This document shows positions 43,642 to 51,777 of a stretch of DNA of 64,000 bases, piece after piece; positions within the stretch are counted from its first letter, which is position 1, and the number at the start of each line of letters is the position of its first letter. Location: positions 2,767,001-2,831,000 of the forward strand of contig NZ_JNIQ01000001.1 in assembly GCF_000702585.1 (NCBI RefSeq), given 5' to 3'. This DNA is from Exiguobacterium aurantiacum DSM 6208 (GTDB lineage Bacteria; Bacillota; Bacilli; Exiguobacteriales; Exiguobacteriaceae). The position numbers and the translations under genes are program-made. Under the pieces are notes generated by a model. The model had not been told where the DNA came from. It saw nothing but the letters and a program-made list of their open reading frames with translations, and searched no databases.

Positions 43642-46203
43642 TTGAAACCAACGATGACAAGACTCAGCGTGGCCGTTCTCGTTTCGAGTACTGTGCTCAG
43701 CACAATCGTCCCGACTCAGTCATACGCAGCAACATACGAAGGAACCGTAAACACCTCGATCTTAAACGTCCGTTCGGCAACATCGACATCTTCATCGATT
43801 GTCGGCAAATTGACGCAAGGGGCGACCGTCCACGTCTACTCAACGAGTAACAACTGGGCCGAAATTAATTTCCAAGGCCAAAAACGGTACGTGTCGTCTT
43901 CCTACTTGACGCTCAAGCCGACCGTTGCGAAAACGAGTACGACCCAGGCGTATACAGCGAACGAGAACGTCAACATGCGCTCGGCCATGACAACGACGGC
44001 ATCGGTTGTGACAACGATCCCGAAAGGCGCGACCGTCACGTATCTCTCGACACACGGAGCAACAGGCTCGTGGTTCAAAGTGACATACGGCGGGAAAACA
44101 GGCTATGTGGCGCAACGTTACTTCACGCTCTCAGGAGGTGGAACGGTGTCTCCTCAATCAAACGCTACGCATACGACCGTCAACAACACAACGATGCATA
44201 GTTCGATGATTTCAACGGCCCCTGTGCTCGTCACCATTCCAAAAGGTGCAAGCGTGACACTCGTCTCGACGCATGGCGCGACAGGCTCTTGGGCAAAAGT
44301 GACGTATGCCGGACAAACCGGCTATGTGGCCATGCGTAATCTCCAAGCCATCGTCACGTCAGCACCAACGACGCTATACGTCAAGACAGCGACGAGCATC
44401 TTTAATTCGATGTCGACGTCAGGTCAAGCGCTGGGCACATTAGCGGTCGGATCGAGTGTGCGACTCGTCTCGACGCACGGGGCGACTGGCTCTTGGGCAA
44501 AAGTGACGGCCGGCTCGTTGACAGGCTACGTGCCGATGCGCAACTTGTCGGAAACAGAAGTCGCTGCACCGGTGACACCTTACTACGCGCAACGGGCCGC
44601 GACGATGTATTCGTCTATGTCAACATCGCGGACCGTTGTTCAATCGATTCCAGTAGGCGCGAAAGTCGATCACCTTTCCACTCACGGGGCGACTGGCTCT
44701 TGGTATATGATTCGCTACGCCAATAAAACAGGATATGTCGCGGCACGTGATTTTTCACTGACTGCTCCGTCGACCTCGACAGAACAATACGGACCCGAGC
44801 GTGAAGTCCAAGTCGTCTCCAACAACACGCCGTTGAACGTACGCCCTACTCCAGCGACCGGAAATGCCGCCATCGGCACTCTTGCGCATGGTACAGTCGT
44901 CAAAGTAAAGCCTGTTCTGAACACGGATTGGGGACTCTTGACGAGCGGTAACTTCGTTGGAGGATATATTCATTTAGGCTACACGGCCCCTGTCTCAACG
45001 ACGCCACCGGCTACAGGCATCCAGCGTGTCGTGTCCTATACAAACTATTCAATTACCGCTCGTGCCATGGCCGAACGTCAAGTTGCCCAATTCGGACAGA
45101 CTGATGCCCATCGCAATACGCCGGCATATTTGCCACGGGCCTGGGTAAGTGTGAATGGGAACACCGGGACCATTGTCAATAATCAGCTTCGCGTCATTTC
45201 TGGGGTAGGGACGGCACTTAAGATGTCGGCTTCTTCTACCGCAGTCACACTCGCAACGATACCTAACGGGACGAACATCGAGTATGTGGACCGACAAGTT
45301 GTCGGGACCGCTGTTTGGTATCGGGTCAAATATGGCTCTATGACTGGTTTTGTCACACCGAGCTCGGTTGTGGGCGCCGCGAATATCCTTAGTCAACCGA
45401 GTTTGACATCGCACGCATATGGTCAAATCAATCCTGGGGAGACTGTCACCATCACTGGCCAGACAGGTACTTACTATACGGTTTCATATCGCCGCCCTGC
45501 AGGTCATAATATCCGGATATTTGATAATGTGTGGCGTCGAGCTTCTGTGACGGATCTTGAACCGTTTGTAAACCCGAATAATTTTGATCAAAATTCTCAG
45601 GCGTTCTATCAGTTCCTTGATTTATCGAAGAGTGCTGGAACGACTGCGTCTACGTTGAATAAAGTACTTGTGAATACCGGCACCCTAACGAATCAAGGGC
45701 AAGCATTCATTAATGCTGCAAACCAATACAGTATTAACGAAATTTATTTACTCTCTCACGCTGTTCACGAAACCGGCCACGGAAAGTCTGTTCTTGCCCA
45801 AGGGGTTCCTGTCGATAAAGACGGAAATGCACTCATCAACTCGAGCGGTACTCGGATTCATCCAGACCGCGAGGTGGCGGCAACTGTTTACAACATGTAC
45901 GGCATTCAAGCGGTAGATAGCAGCCCGCTCGCGACCGGGGCCAAGTTTGCCTTTGAACAAAAGTGGTTCAGCCCTGAAGCTGCCATTGTCGGAGGCGCCT
46001 ATTGGATTGGTGCGAGCTATATCAACCATCCGACACACAAACAAAACACGCTCTACAAGATGCGTTTCAACCCAGCTAATCCGGGCGTACATCAATACGC
46101 GACCGACATCGGCTGGGCAACGAAACAAACGACACGGATTTATCAGACGTACCAAACACTTGACTCTTATACGCTTCACTTCGACGTACCTAAGTTCCAA
46201 TAA
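43642..46203 (+). CDS. secreted SH3-repeat cell wall N-acetylglucosaminidase
   Basis: 853-residue secreted autolysin. The signal peptide is cleaved after TQSYA. About seven bacterial SH3 domains follow (residues 30-610), four of them sharing STHGATGSW and TGYV(A/P)xR. The C-terminal glucosaminidase domain (about 650-840) has HAVHETGHGKS, with the catalytic Glu, as in LytG/GH73-type enzymes. It should cleave peptidoglycan glycan strands, with the SH3 array binding wall peptides. The TTG at 43642 follows AAAGGGG by 7 bases. Monocistronic; the IS lies 28 bases after its stop. Confidence 0.88.
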   Translation: MKPTMTRLSVAVLVSSTVLSTIVPTQSYAATYEGTVNTSILNVRSATSTSSSIVGKLTQGATVHVYSTSNNWAEINFQGQKRYVSSSYLTLKPTVAKTSTTQAYTANENVNMRSAMTTTASVVTTIPKGATVTYLSTHGATGSWFKVTYGGKTGYVAQRYFTLSGGGTVSPQSNATHTTVNNTTMHSSMISTAPVLVTIPKGASVTLVSTHGATGSWAKVTYAGQTGYVAMRNLQAIVTSAPTTLYVKTATSIFNSMSTSGQALGTLAVGSSVRLVSTHGATGSWAKVTAGSLTGYVPMRNLSETEVAAPVTPYYAQRAATMYSSMSTSRTVVQSIPVGAKVDHLSTHGATGSWYMIRYANKTGYVAARDFSLTAPSTSTEQYGPEREVQVVSNNTPLNVRPTPATGNAAIGTLAHGTVVKVKPVLNTDWGLLTSGNFVGGYIHLGYTAPVSTTPPATGIQRVVSYTNYSITARAMAERQVAQFGQTDAHRNTPAYLPRAWVSVNGNTGTIVNNQLRVISGVGTALKMSASSTAVTLATIPNGTNIEYVDRQVVGTAVWYRVKYGSMTGFVTPSSVVGAANILSQPSLTSHAYGQINPGETVTITGQTGTYYTVSYRRPAGHNIRIFDNVWRRASVTDLEPFVNPNNFDQNSQAFYQFLDLSKSAGTTASTLNKVLVNTGTLTNQGQAFINAANQYSINEIYLLSHAVHETGHGKSVLAQGVPVDKDGNALINSSGTRIHPDREVAATVYNMYGIQAVDSSPLATGAKFAFEQKWFSPEAAIVGGAYWIGASYINHPTHKQNTLYKMRFNPANPGVHQYATDIGWATKQTTRIYQTYQTLDSYTLHFDVPKFQ

Positions 46204-46272
46204 CGAACAAGAGACACGAGCCATCCTGAACTGCTCCCTGTCAAGTAGACAGGGCAAATAATGAAAACCAGC

Positions 46273-47172
46273 CTAGGCGGCTTGAGTCCTGTATTCGACA
46301 GGGCTCAAGCCGTTTAGTCGTTTCTGGAAACGATCATGGTTGTAGAACGATATGTAGGCCTCGATGGCTGATGTGAGTTCGCTGTAGGCCTGGAACTCAC
46401 GCAAATAGTACATCTCGACTTTCAGGGTACCCCAAAAACCCTCAATCGGGGCGTTGTCGAGACAACGTCCGACCCGGGACATGCTGTGGGTCAGCCCCGC
46501 GTCTTCCACCATGCGTTTGAACCCTCTCGAGGTATATTGGAACCCTCGGTCGCTATGGATCATCGGACTCGCTCCTGAACGGAGCCCCGCGATGGCTGGG
46601 ATCATCGTCTGGAAGACGAGCGCGTTGTTGTTGGATTTCCCGATGCGATAGGCGACGATCGAGCCGTCATAGAGGTCGATGATCGCGCTCAGATACGCCT
46701 TCTTCCCGGCGCCATATTTGAACTCGGTGACGTCGGTGCACCACTTCTCGTCCGGTCGGGACGCGCTGAATTCCCGGTTCATCAGGTTCTCGGCCACATG
46801 TTGCGGTGACGATTTCTTATGCCGCTTTCGTTTCTGGCGGATGACCGAACGGATCTCATGGATGCGCATGAGACGATAGATCCGCTTCTCATTGTATGCC
46901 GGCAGGCCATGTTGACGTCGTCTGCGGTTGATTGTCATGGTGAGCCGTCGATAGCCGTAGGTCCCGTTCACCTGGTCATAGAGGAGACGGATGTCCTCCA
47001 GTAAGCCCAAGTTCTCCTCCTCGCGTACCGAGACGGTACGCTTCAACCATTTGTAGTAGGCGGCCCGTGAGACCTGCGCGATTTCACACAGGAGCACGAC
47101 CGGGAACGTGTCGGTCGTCGACATTTCCTCGATCGCCATGTAACGTAATTGTAGCCGGATTTGGCTGATCAA
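46273..47172 (-). CDS. IS3-family transposase OrfB (DDE integrase)
   Basis: 299-residue rve-type catalytic subunit. The DDE residues are in WCTDVTEFK, IHSDRGFQY and PIEGFWGTLKVE. An N-terminal HTH_21 segment (NGTYGYRRLTMTI) precedes it. It overlaps orfA by 4 bases and has only a TTG start. A slippery heptamer AAAAAAG in the end of orfA suggests it is made mainly as an OrfAB fusion by -1 frameshifting. The frame is intact, so the element may be active. Confidence 0.92.
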   Translation of the reverse strand: MISQIRLQLRYMAIEEMSTTDTFPVVLLCEIAQVSRAAYYKWLKRTVSVREEENLGLLEDIRLLYDQVNGTYGYRRLTMTINRRRRQHGLPAYNEKRIYRLMRIHEIRSVIRQKRKRHKKSSPQHVAENLMNREFSASRPDEKWCTDVTEFKYGAGKKAYLSAIIDLYDGSIVAYRIGKSNNNALVFQTMIPAIAGLRSGASPMIHSDRGFQYTSRGFKRMVEDAGLTHSMSRVGRCLDNAPIEGFWGTLKVEMYYLREFQAYSELTSAIEAYISFYNHDRFQKRLNGLSPVEYRTQAA

Positions 47173-47843
47173 CCTCTCCTCTCGATCTCCTCTAACTTTT
47201 TTAGGAACAGGTTCTCGGCCCGCAGGCGCTCGTTCTCCCGCTCGATCTGTTGGATGCGACGTTCGAGCTTCTCTTCGTTGGTCAGTTCCTCTTCTTGCTT
47301 CGTCCGTCCGCGCCGGTCCTCGAGCCCGTGCACGCCGTCGGCGTCATATTTTTTCGTCCAGCCGTAGACCTGGTGGTACGACACGGCGAATATCTCGGCC
47401 GTCTGTTGATAGTTCCGTCCATTGTCCAGGCAATACCTGACGATCTCCATGCGTTCCTCGAATGTGGTCTTTCTCCCTTTTGTCATAGCTCGATCCATCC
47501 CTTTTCTCGAATCTGTTAACTCGCTATGACTAGTATACTTCTTGATCCACCGATATAGAACCGAACGACTACTGATTTGATGTCTGGAGAGGACTTCCAC
47601 CATGGTGACCCCATCGAGATAGTCACGTACGGCCGCTATTTTCTGTTCCTTTGTGTACAGTTTCCATGTCCTCGACTCCTTCAAGGCGTCGATTCCGCCG
47701 GTCTCGAATTTCACTTTCCACACCCGGAGGGTATGCTCAGAGACGTCATGGGCCTCCTCGATTTCCTTCCACGTATATGTTTCTTCTTCCATCATCCGTA
47801 GTGCACTCAGTTTTTGTTCGATTGAATGCCGACTTCTCGCCAT
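47169..47843 (-). CDS. IS3-family transposase OrfA (double HTH)
   Basis: 224-residue DNA-binding subunit with two helix-turn-helix regions (about 15-50 and 105-145) and a C-terminal leucine-zipper-like coil (about 185-220), as in the IS150 subgroup. The ATG at 47843 is preceded by GGGGAG, which is buried in the end hairpin. The slippery A AAA AAG (47196-47202 on the plus strand as CTTTTTT) is near its 3' end, in the codons for KK. Confidence 0.9.
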   Translation of the reverse strand: MARSRHSIEQKLSALRMMEEETYTWKEIEEAHDVSEHTLRVWKVKFETGGIDALKESRTWKLYTKEQKIAAVRDYLDGVTMVEVLSRHQISSRSVLYRWIKKYTSHSELTDSRKGMDRAMTKGRKTTFEERMEIVRYCLDNGRNYQQTAEIFAVSYHQVYGWTKKYDADGVHGLEDRRGRTKQEEELTNEEKLERRIQQIERENERLRAENLFLKKLEEIERRG

Positions 47844-47930
47844 AAAAAACACTCCCCAATCAGATAAACAGATTTGTTATTTCATCTGTCTACCTATTGG
47901 GGAGCATATCATCCGGCTACGTGTCTCTTT

Positions 47931-48344
47931 TCATGCCCATTCGATCGAATCGACGATTGCTTCAACTTCTAGTTTTTCGTCGGTCATTTTGTCCGCAACG
48001 TACGTCAAGAACAACAGACGTTTCCCGTCGGTCAATGACCAGACGTCCAAATGCATGCCGTCTTCCAGCCCGCTCGCATAAGCGGTCGTCATCCCAGCTG
48101 ACTGATCGGTCACACTCGGTGCGACTTTGACTTCAATTGGGAATTCACCTAAAAACGTGTTCAACTCTTGTAATGCCGCATCCTCGGGCGCCTGCTCCGT
48201 CTCTGCTTCGTAGATGGACATTTGCAGCGTCCCTTGGGCGTCAGGTTCTACCGAGTAAAAGCTGACGTGATCTTCTTCCTCGTTGTATTCAAAGTGTTCT
48301 GGATACGTCAAACGGATCCATCCATCGATTTCATATTCTTTCAT
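47931..48344 (-). CDS. hypothetical protein of the Imm11-like cassette
   Basis: 137-residue acidic protein with no signal peptide. The pattern YPEHFEYNEEEDHVSFYS with a later ADKMTDEKLEVEAIVDSIEW resembles small PsbP/DUF1795-like domains found in many cytoplasmic and immunity proteins, but I cannot assign it firmly. Its start overlaps the Imm11-like gene by 4 bases. It is the last of three coupled genes and ends 25 bases from the IS. Confidence 0.7.
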   Translation of the reverse strand: MKEYEIDGWIRLTYPEHFEYNEEEDHVSFYSVEPDAQGTLQMSIYEAETEQAPEDAALQELNTFLGEFPIEVKVAPSVTDQSAGMTTAYASGLEDGMHLDVWSLTDGKRLLFLTYVADKMTDEKLEVEAIVDSIEWA

Positions 48345-48895
48345 GCCGTCTGCTCCTTCGTCTTCTTAAAAGCTAAGCCGGTCACCATTCTTGTTTGGAG
48401 CGCATATTTCAATCGCTCGGTCACATAGAGGCGCTGGCTGTTCATATCTTGGGCGATCATATGCCCGAATAAATTCATACGCACCGTTTGATTCGATAGA
48501 AAGTAAAGTCGGTCTGTACTGAGCGGTCGATACTCTCCTGAGTCTTCTATCTGTTCGATTTCGAACCGTCGCAACACGTTAAGCGCGGAGTATTCGTCCG
48601 TTTTACCGGTCGTCGTATGCAGTTCGACCCGGACGAGCTGAATGTCGTAAGGACAGAGGTTCATCAAGATGGGGGCGATGCGAGCATGGATCAACAATAC
48701 CCCCATGTCCGTCTCGATCAAATCAGGCAGCACCCCGGCGTCTTGCGAGATGCTCAAAACGACGTACGGGCGTTCAGTCGGTGCGAGCAATTCCCCTTTA
48801 AAGAAGCGGAATCGTTGTATGCCGGTCAATACGCGGGCCTTCCAGGCGATGCCTCGGGCTTCCGCTTCAATCCGATACAGCCTTTCTCCACTCAC
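48341..48895 (-). CDS. Imm11 (DUF1629)-like protein
   Basis: 184-residue protein. The second half reads like the Imm11/DUF1629 family: ALNVLRRFEIEQIEDS, then a segment with LSNQTVRMNLFGHMI, and the closing LYVTERLKYALQTRMVTGLAFKK. Imm11 members are predicted immunity proteins of polymorphic toxin systems. The GTG at 48895 follows AAGGGGGAG and lies 2 bases after the stop of the upstream gene. No toxin gene is seen in the window. The assignment is by pattern only. Confidence 0.6.
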   Translation of the reverse strand: MSGERLYRIEAEARGIAWKARVLTGIQRFRFFKGELLAPTERPYVVLSISQDAGVLPDLIETDMGVLLIHARIAPILMNLCPYDIQLVRVELHTTTGKTDEYSALNVLRRFEIEQIEDSGEYRPLSTDRLYFLSNQTVRMNLFGHMIAQDMNSQRLYVTERLKYALQTRMVTGLAFKKTKEQTA

Positions 48896-48897
48896 GA

Positions 48898-49263
48898 CTA
48901 CTCCCCCTTCAATTGTTTGAGCGTCTCGACAAATCGACCCCACTCTTCATCGTCACAGACGACCTTACTTTCAATTCCCCATTCTTCCTCGATCTTCAAA
49001 CGTACCTCGTTCGACTCGACATGCCGTTGCAATGATAAATCACCTAGACGCACTTGGGCAAGGTCGATGCTGAACTCATTTGCAGGCCGACCAACCCATT
49101 TGAGGCGATCGGTACGTAAGATGACCGTCCACTCCTTGTCATGCCGGAACGAAAACGTCCATTGCCGCAAAGTGACCGTCTGCTCGACTTCTTTCGCTTG
49201 TTTCATCATCCGAAACCCTTCGCTCATCATCTGCAAATACGATTTTCGTTCGCTCACGCCCAT
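48898..49263 (-). CDS. hypothetical first gene of the Imm11-like cassette
   Basis: 121-residue protein without signal or membrane segments; no family recognised. It is likely a small alpha/beta fold with helical N-terminus (SYLQMMSEGFRMMKQAKEVEQ) and strand-rich middle. The start may be the ATG at 49263 or the GTG two codons later. A perfect 17-bp palindrome (49280-49296) lies just upstream and could be an operator. It is followed by the Imm11-like gene with 2 bases between. Confidence 0.65.
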   Translation of the reverse strand: MGVSERKSYLQMMSEGFRMMKQAKEVEQTVTLRQWTFSFRHDKEWTVILRTDRLKWVGRPANEFSIDLAQVRLGDLSLQRHVESNEVRLKIEEEWGIESKVVCDDEEWGRFVETLKQLKGE

Positions 49264-49279
49264 CCACTCCCCTCTTCTA

Positions 49280-49296
49280 TTATCTTAGCAAGATAA
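49280..49296. promoter_or_regulatory. palindrome at the promoter of the three-gene cassette
   Basis: TTATCTTAGCAAGATAA is a perfect 7-3-7 inverted repeat. It overlaps a possible minus-strand -10 (TAAGAT), with TTGTTA 18 bases upstream. The regulator is unknown. Confidence 0.45.
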
Positions 49297-49334
49297 CCTA
49301 TTCCGTAACAACCAATGTTTTTGCAAAAAAGGGT

Positions 49335-49362
49335 TTGCAAATATAAATTCCTATGCTATTAT
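49335..49362 (+). promoter_or_regulatory. tRNA-Gly promoter
   Basis: -35 TTGCAA (49335-49340), 16-bp AT-rich spacer, -10 TATTAT (49357-49362). Confidence 0.55.
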
Positions 49363-49386
49363 ATTTATCGTAACGTTAAACGTTTC

Positions 49387-49460
49387 GCGGGTGTAGTTTA
49401 ATGGTAAAACCTCAGCCTTCCAAGCTGATGACGAGAGTTCGATTCTCTTCACCCGCTCCA
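49387..49460 (+). tRNA. tRNA-Gly (UCC), copy 1
   Basis: 74 nt with encoded CCA. Acceptor GCGGGTG pairs with CACCCGC. The anticodon loop CTTCCAA gives anticodon UCC. The T arm has GTTCGATTC. It is identical to copy 2. Confidence 0.95.
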
Positions 49461-49476
49461 TTTTAATATTTATGAT

Positions 49477-49550
49477 GCGGGTGTAGTTTAATGGTAAAAC
49501 CTCAGCCTTCCAAGCTGATGACGAGAGTTCGATTCTCTTCACCCGCTCCA
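49477..49550 (+). tRNA. tRNA-Gly (UCC), copy 2
   Basis: Identical 74-nt tRNA 16 bases after copy 1, with the same UCC anticodon and encoded CCA. A run of three hairpins follows, the last a terminator. Confidence 0.95.
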
Positions 49551-49564
49551 ATCTCAACATATAC

Positions 49565-49645
49565 GCGAGAGTTTTCTCGCACACATAATCGCATGATGCA
49601 CATCATGCCAAAAGCAGAAAGTCTTTTGACTTTCTGCTTTTTTGT
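49565..49645 (+). terminator. three consecutive hairpins ending the tRNA transcript
   Basis: GCGAGA/TCTCGC (49565-49580), GCATGATG/CATCATGC (49591-49608) and AGCAGAAAGTC/GACTTTCTGCT followed by T6 (49613-49645). Only the last has a T-tract. Confidence 0.8.
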
Positions 49646-49713
49646 TTTCCACCATAACGCATATGCGATGCAAATTCGGGAAAAGACAGATAGACAATGA
49701 GGAGGGATGATCC

Positions 49714-50514
49714 GTGATCCAAGTTCGCCTACAACCATTTACCGTTTATGAAAGTGCCCTCATGCGCACGACATCGACATTGATTTTTACCGAAGAGAGC
49801 CTTATTCTGGTCGACCCGAACTGGTTGCCAGAAGAAGTAGCGATGATTCGACGCGACATCGAGCTAGCCCGGGACGGCAAGAAGTTATATGTCATCTACA
49901 CCCATCATCACTACGACCATATCATCGGTGCCTATGCGTTTCCTGACGCGACCGTGATCGCCTCAAAAGCGTTCGTCGAGGCAAACTCGAATGACCAATT
50001 GCGGGAGATTCAGTCATTTTACGAACAGAACTACATCAAGCGACCGATTCATAAGCCAGCTGTCGACTTGATCATCGCGGAAGACGGCACACTCGAACTC
50101 GGCTCTACCCCGATCACGTTCTATTTGACGCCCGGCCATGAGGCGACCCATATGTCTCTCGTCGTCGAACCACTTAAGCTGCTATTGTGCGGCGATTACG
50201 GTTCGAATGTCGAGCCTCCTTTTATTGAGCATGATGCGGAAGAATATATCGAATCCCTTCAAAAATTGCAGACTGCCGTTTATGAACATGAAATCCGCTG
50301 GCTCGTTCCGGGTCACGGTGACGTCTGCGACGATCGCAGTAAAATGATTGAACGGCTAAGTGCCGCTGAAGAGTATATTCTCGCCTTGCCGGAGGAGCGC
50401 GTTTGGTCCAAGCTATGGCCGGAACACGCGTTCTTTGACCGAGTTCATGAGCGCAATCGAGAACATGTCGAACAAAAAATGCGGGAACGCGAAGCGCGCC
50501 GCCAAGATTATTGA
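49714..50514 (+). CDS. metallo-beta-lactamase fold hydrolase
   Basis: 266-residue MBL-fold protein. Dinuclear metal motif THHHYDH, later ligands in TPGHEATH, the Asp in LLCGDYG and the His in VPGHGD. The C-terminal part (about 215-266) is helical and very charged. It belongs to the broad glyoxalase II-like group; substrate unknown. The GTG at 49714 follows GAGGAGGG; an ATG immediately after that site is too close. Monocistronic. Confidence 0.85.
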   Translation: MIQVRLQPFTVYESALMRTTSTLIFTEESLILVDPNWLPEEVAMIRRDIELARDGKKLYVIYTHHHYDHIIGAYAFPDATVIASKAFVEANSNDQLREIQSFYEQNYIKRPIHKPAVDLIIAEDGTLELGSTPITFYLTPGHEATHMSLVVEPLKLLLCGDYGSNVEPPFIEHDAEEYIESLQKLQTAVYEHEIRWLVPGHGDVCDDRSKMIERLSAAEEYILALPEERVWSKLWPEHAFFDRVHERNREHVEQKMREREARRQDY

Positions 50515-50550
50515 TAAAAAAATCGCAACGTCTCCCCAAGACGTTGCGAT
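50514..50550. terminator. terminator shared by MBL gene and small membrane gene
   Basis: ATCGCAACGTCT pairs with AGACGTTGCGAT. The T7 tract is on the minus strand; the plus side has only C and T, so it works best for the small minus-strand gene at 50566. Confidence 0.8.
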
Positions 50551-50565
50551 CCCCCCTATGTAAAA

Positions 50566-50670
50566 CTATTTCTTTGTGACGCGTTCTGAACGGACCGTGA
50601 ACATACGGTCAATCCCAAAAATCGTCACGCCTGTCAGCGCGAGCAATCCTATCATGGCTGTTGAAAACAT
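50566..50670 (-). CDS. 34-residue predicted membrane peptide
   Basis: A short ORF (starts MFSTAMIGLLALTGVTIFG) with one hydrophobic segment (about 4-19) and a basic C-terminus ending RVTKK. GGGGGT precedes the ATG by 8 bases. A promoter-like TATAAT lies 50 bases upstream (50721-50726) and a strong terminator with T7 follows the stop. Signals on both sides support a real gene. Its function is unknown; candidates are a regulatory small membrane protein or a type I-toxin-like peptide. Confidence 0.55.
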   Translation of the reverse strand: MFSTAMIGLLALTGVTIFGIDRMFTVRSERVTKK

Positions 50671-50720
50671 TGACCATACCCCCATTGTTCACAAATTCGT
50701 CATAATCACCCCGTGTTTTT

Positions 50721-50758
50721 ATTATAGTAGAAACCGTTCTGAAAAGAAAGCGTTTTCT
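50721..50758 (-). promoter_or_regulatory. promoter of the small membrane gene with cre-like site
   Basis: -10 TATAAT (50721-50726) on the minus strand with a weak TTCTTT -35. AGAAAGCGTTTTCT (50745-50758) is cre-like, differing at both end bases. Confidence 0.4.
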
Positions 50759-50904
50759 TCAAACTTTTTTCACATTTTCAGCCTGCTCACGCTTCTCTTC
50801 TTTCTGTATAGCCCTCGTTAAATATGTGTAGGTTTTGTGGAATGTGGGAATACACTCTATAAGAATAAAAGAGACAGAAAGCTGTTCGTTGAGGAGGAAG
50901 AGGT

Positions 50905-51111
50905 ATGATCAAGTATGGCACGTTGGTGCGGGTCGAAGGGAAATATGCCGTGCTACGTTGGAACAACGGCTCAAGTTTTATCCCGAGACGATTCTTGCCA
51001 TCAGAAGCACGTGTTGGCGATACGATCATTCGAGATAATCATCACTATTACCTCGAAGAAGACATGACACCGAATTTCGATGCGCTGATTAAACAACATT
51101 ATAAAAAATAA
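50905..51111 (+). CDS. hypothetical small protein
   Basis: 68-residue soluble protein that I do not recognise. It is basic and aromatic-rich (GKYAVLRWNNGSSFIPRRFLP, then DNHHYYLEED). The first half may be a small SH3-like barrel. It has a strong ribosome site (GAGGAGGAAGAGG) and its own terminator, which support expression. Confidence 0.7.
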   Translation: MIKYGTLVRVEGKYAVLRWNNGSSFIPRRFLPSEARVGDTIIRDNHHYYLEEDMTPNFDALIKQHYKK

Positions 51112-51112
51112 G

Positions 51113-51148
51113 CAAAGACAGACCGGTCCATTTCCAGTCTGTCTTTGT
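51113..51148. terminator. bidirectional terminator
   Basis: CAAAGACAGAC pairs with GTCTGTCTTTG between convergent genes. Confidence 0.85.
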
Positions 51149-51152
51149 GCGT

Positions 51153-51704
51153 TCAGTCCGTCTTGTCATGTAGCCAATCAAAATCCACCGGCCCGATCTG
51201 TTTAGCTGTAATCCGTCCGTCCGTCCCGATCACGTACGTCGTCGGCAACGCAACGACCCGGTAGGTTTTCTCGACCACTCCTGCCTCATCTAACAGTACA
51301 GGGAAGCTGACCGGCACTTCAGTCAAGAACGCTTCGACGTCCGCTTTTCCCCGGCGTTCATTTTTTGTGACGTTCACGCCGAGTACAGGGATCCCGGTCT
51401 CCTCACCGAATTCAATCAATTCAGGCAGTTCCTCGCGGCACGGCGGGCACCACGTCGCCCAAAAGTTCAGCACGACTTGTTCTCCCGCATAATCGGACAA
51501 GGCGACGGTCTCGCCTTCGATCGTCTCCAATTCGAACGCCGGTGCTTGTTGGCCAACTTCGAGACCACCGAGCACGGAAGCATCTCCAGCGATGCTGACC
51601 GGTTCTGCTCCTTGGCTTATCCTATATTCATCATAGCCTTTGTAAGCTAATCCAGCGACGAGCGCCAGTATGATCAATCCAACGAATAGTTTATGAACTC
51701 TCAT
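51153..51704 (-). CDS. ResA/TlpA-like membrane-anchored thiol-disulfide oxidoreductase
   Basis: 183-residue thioredoxin-fold protein tethered by one N-terminal helix (about 5-23). The active site is WATWCPPCREELPEL (CPPC). VALPTTYVIG has the conserved cis-Pro. The domain is AhpC/TSA-like (residues 50-180). Such proteins reduce apocytochrome c or CuA cysteines outside the membrane. It is monocistronic here, with no cytochrome c maturation genes nearby. ATG at 51704 has AGGGG 6 bases upstream. Confidence 0.88.
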   Translation of the reverse strand: MRVHKLFVGLIILALVAGLAYKGYDEYRISQGAEPVSIAGDASVLGGLEVGQQAPAFELETIEGETVALSDYAGEQVVLNFWATWCPPCREELPELIEFGEETGIPVLGVNVTKNERRGKADVEAFLTEVPVSFPVLLDEAGVVEKTYRVVALPTTYVIGTDGRITAKQIGPVDFDWLHDKTD

Positions 51705-51777
51705 CATTTACCCCTTGTCGTTTGTACGATACATTTCTAAACTTAACTTATCATATTCGTTCAAAGGAGAGTAATAT

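Larger units (their letters stand above)
46232..47906 (-). mobile_element. IS3-family (IS150-type) insertion sequence
   Basis: A 1675-bp element with two overlapping transposase ORFs. Both ends start TG and share TGCTCCC-N6-GTAGACAG as terminal inverted repeats. The end next to orfA forms a long hairpin (CTCCCCAAT...ATTGGGGAG, about 47852-47905) whose 3' arm contains the orfA ribosome site. The other end forms CCCTGTC/GACAGGG. I see no target duplication in the flanks (GAAC vs TATC), so the insertion is old or rearranged. Confidence 0.9.

Noticed and set aside
43642-46203. CRISPR or DNA repeat array in the SH3-repeat gene
   Set aside because: Repeats are coding, spaced about 80 codons apart and diverged; no CRISPR array or cas gene was seen anywhere in the window.
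46222-47916. Target-site duplication of the IS
   Set aside because: The flanks (GAAC on one side, TATC on the other) do not match at any length from 3 to 6 bases.
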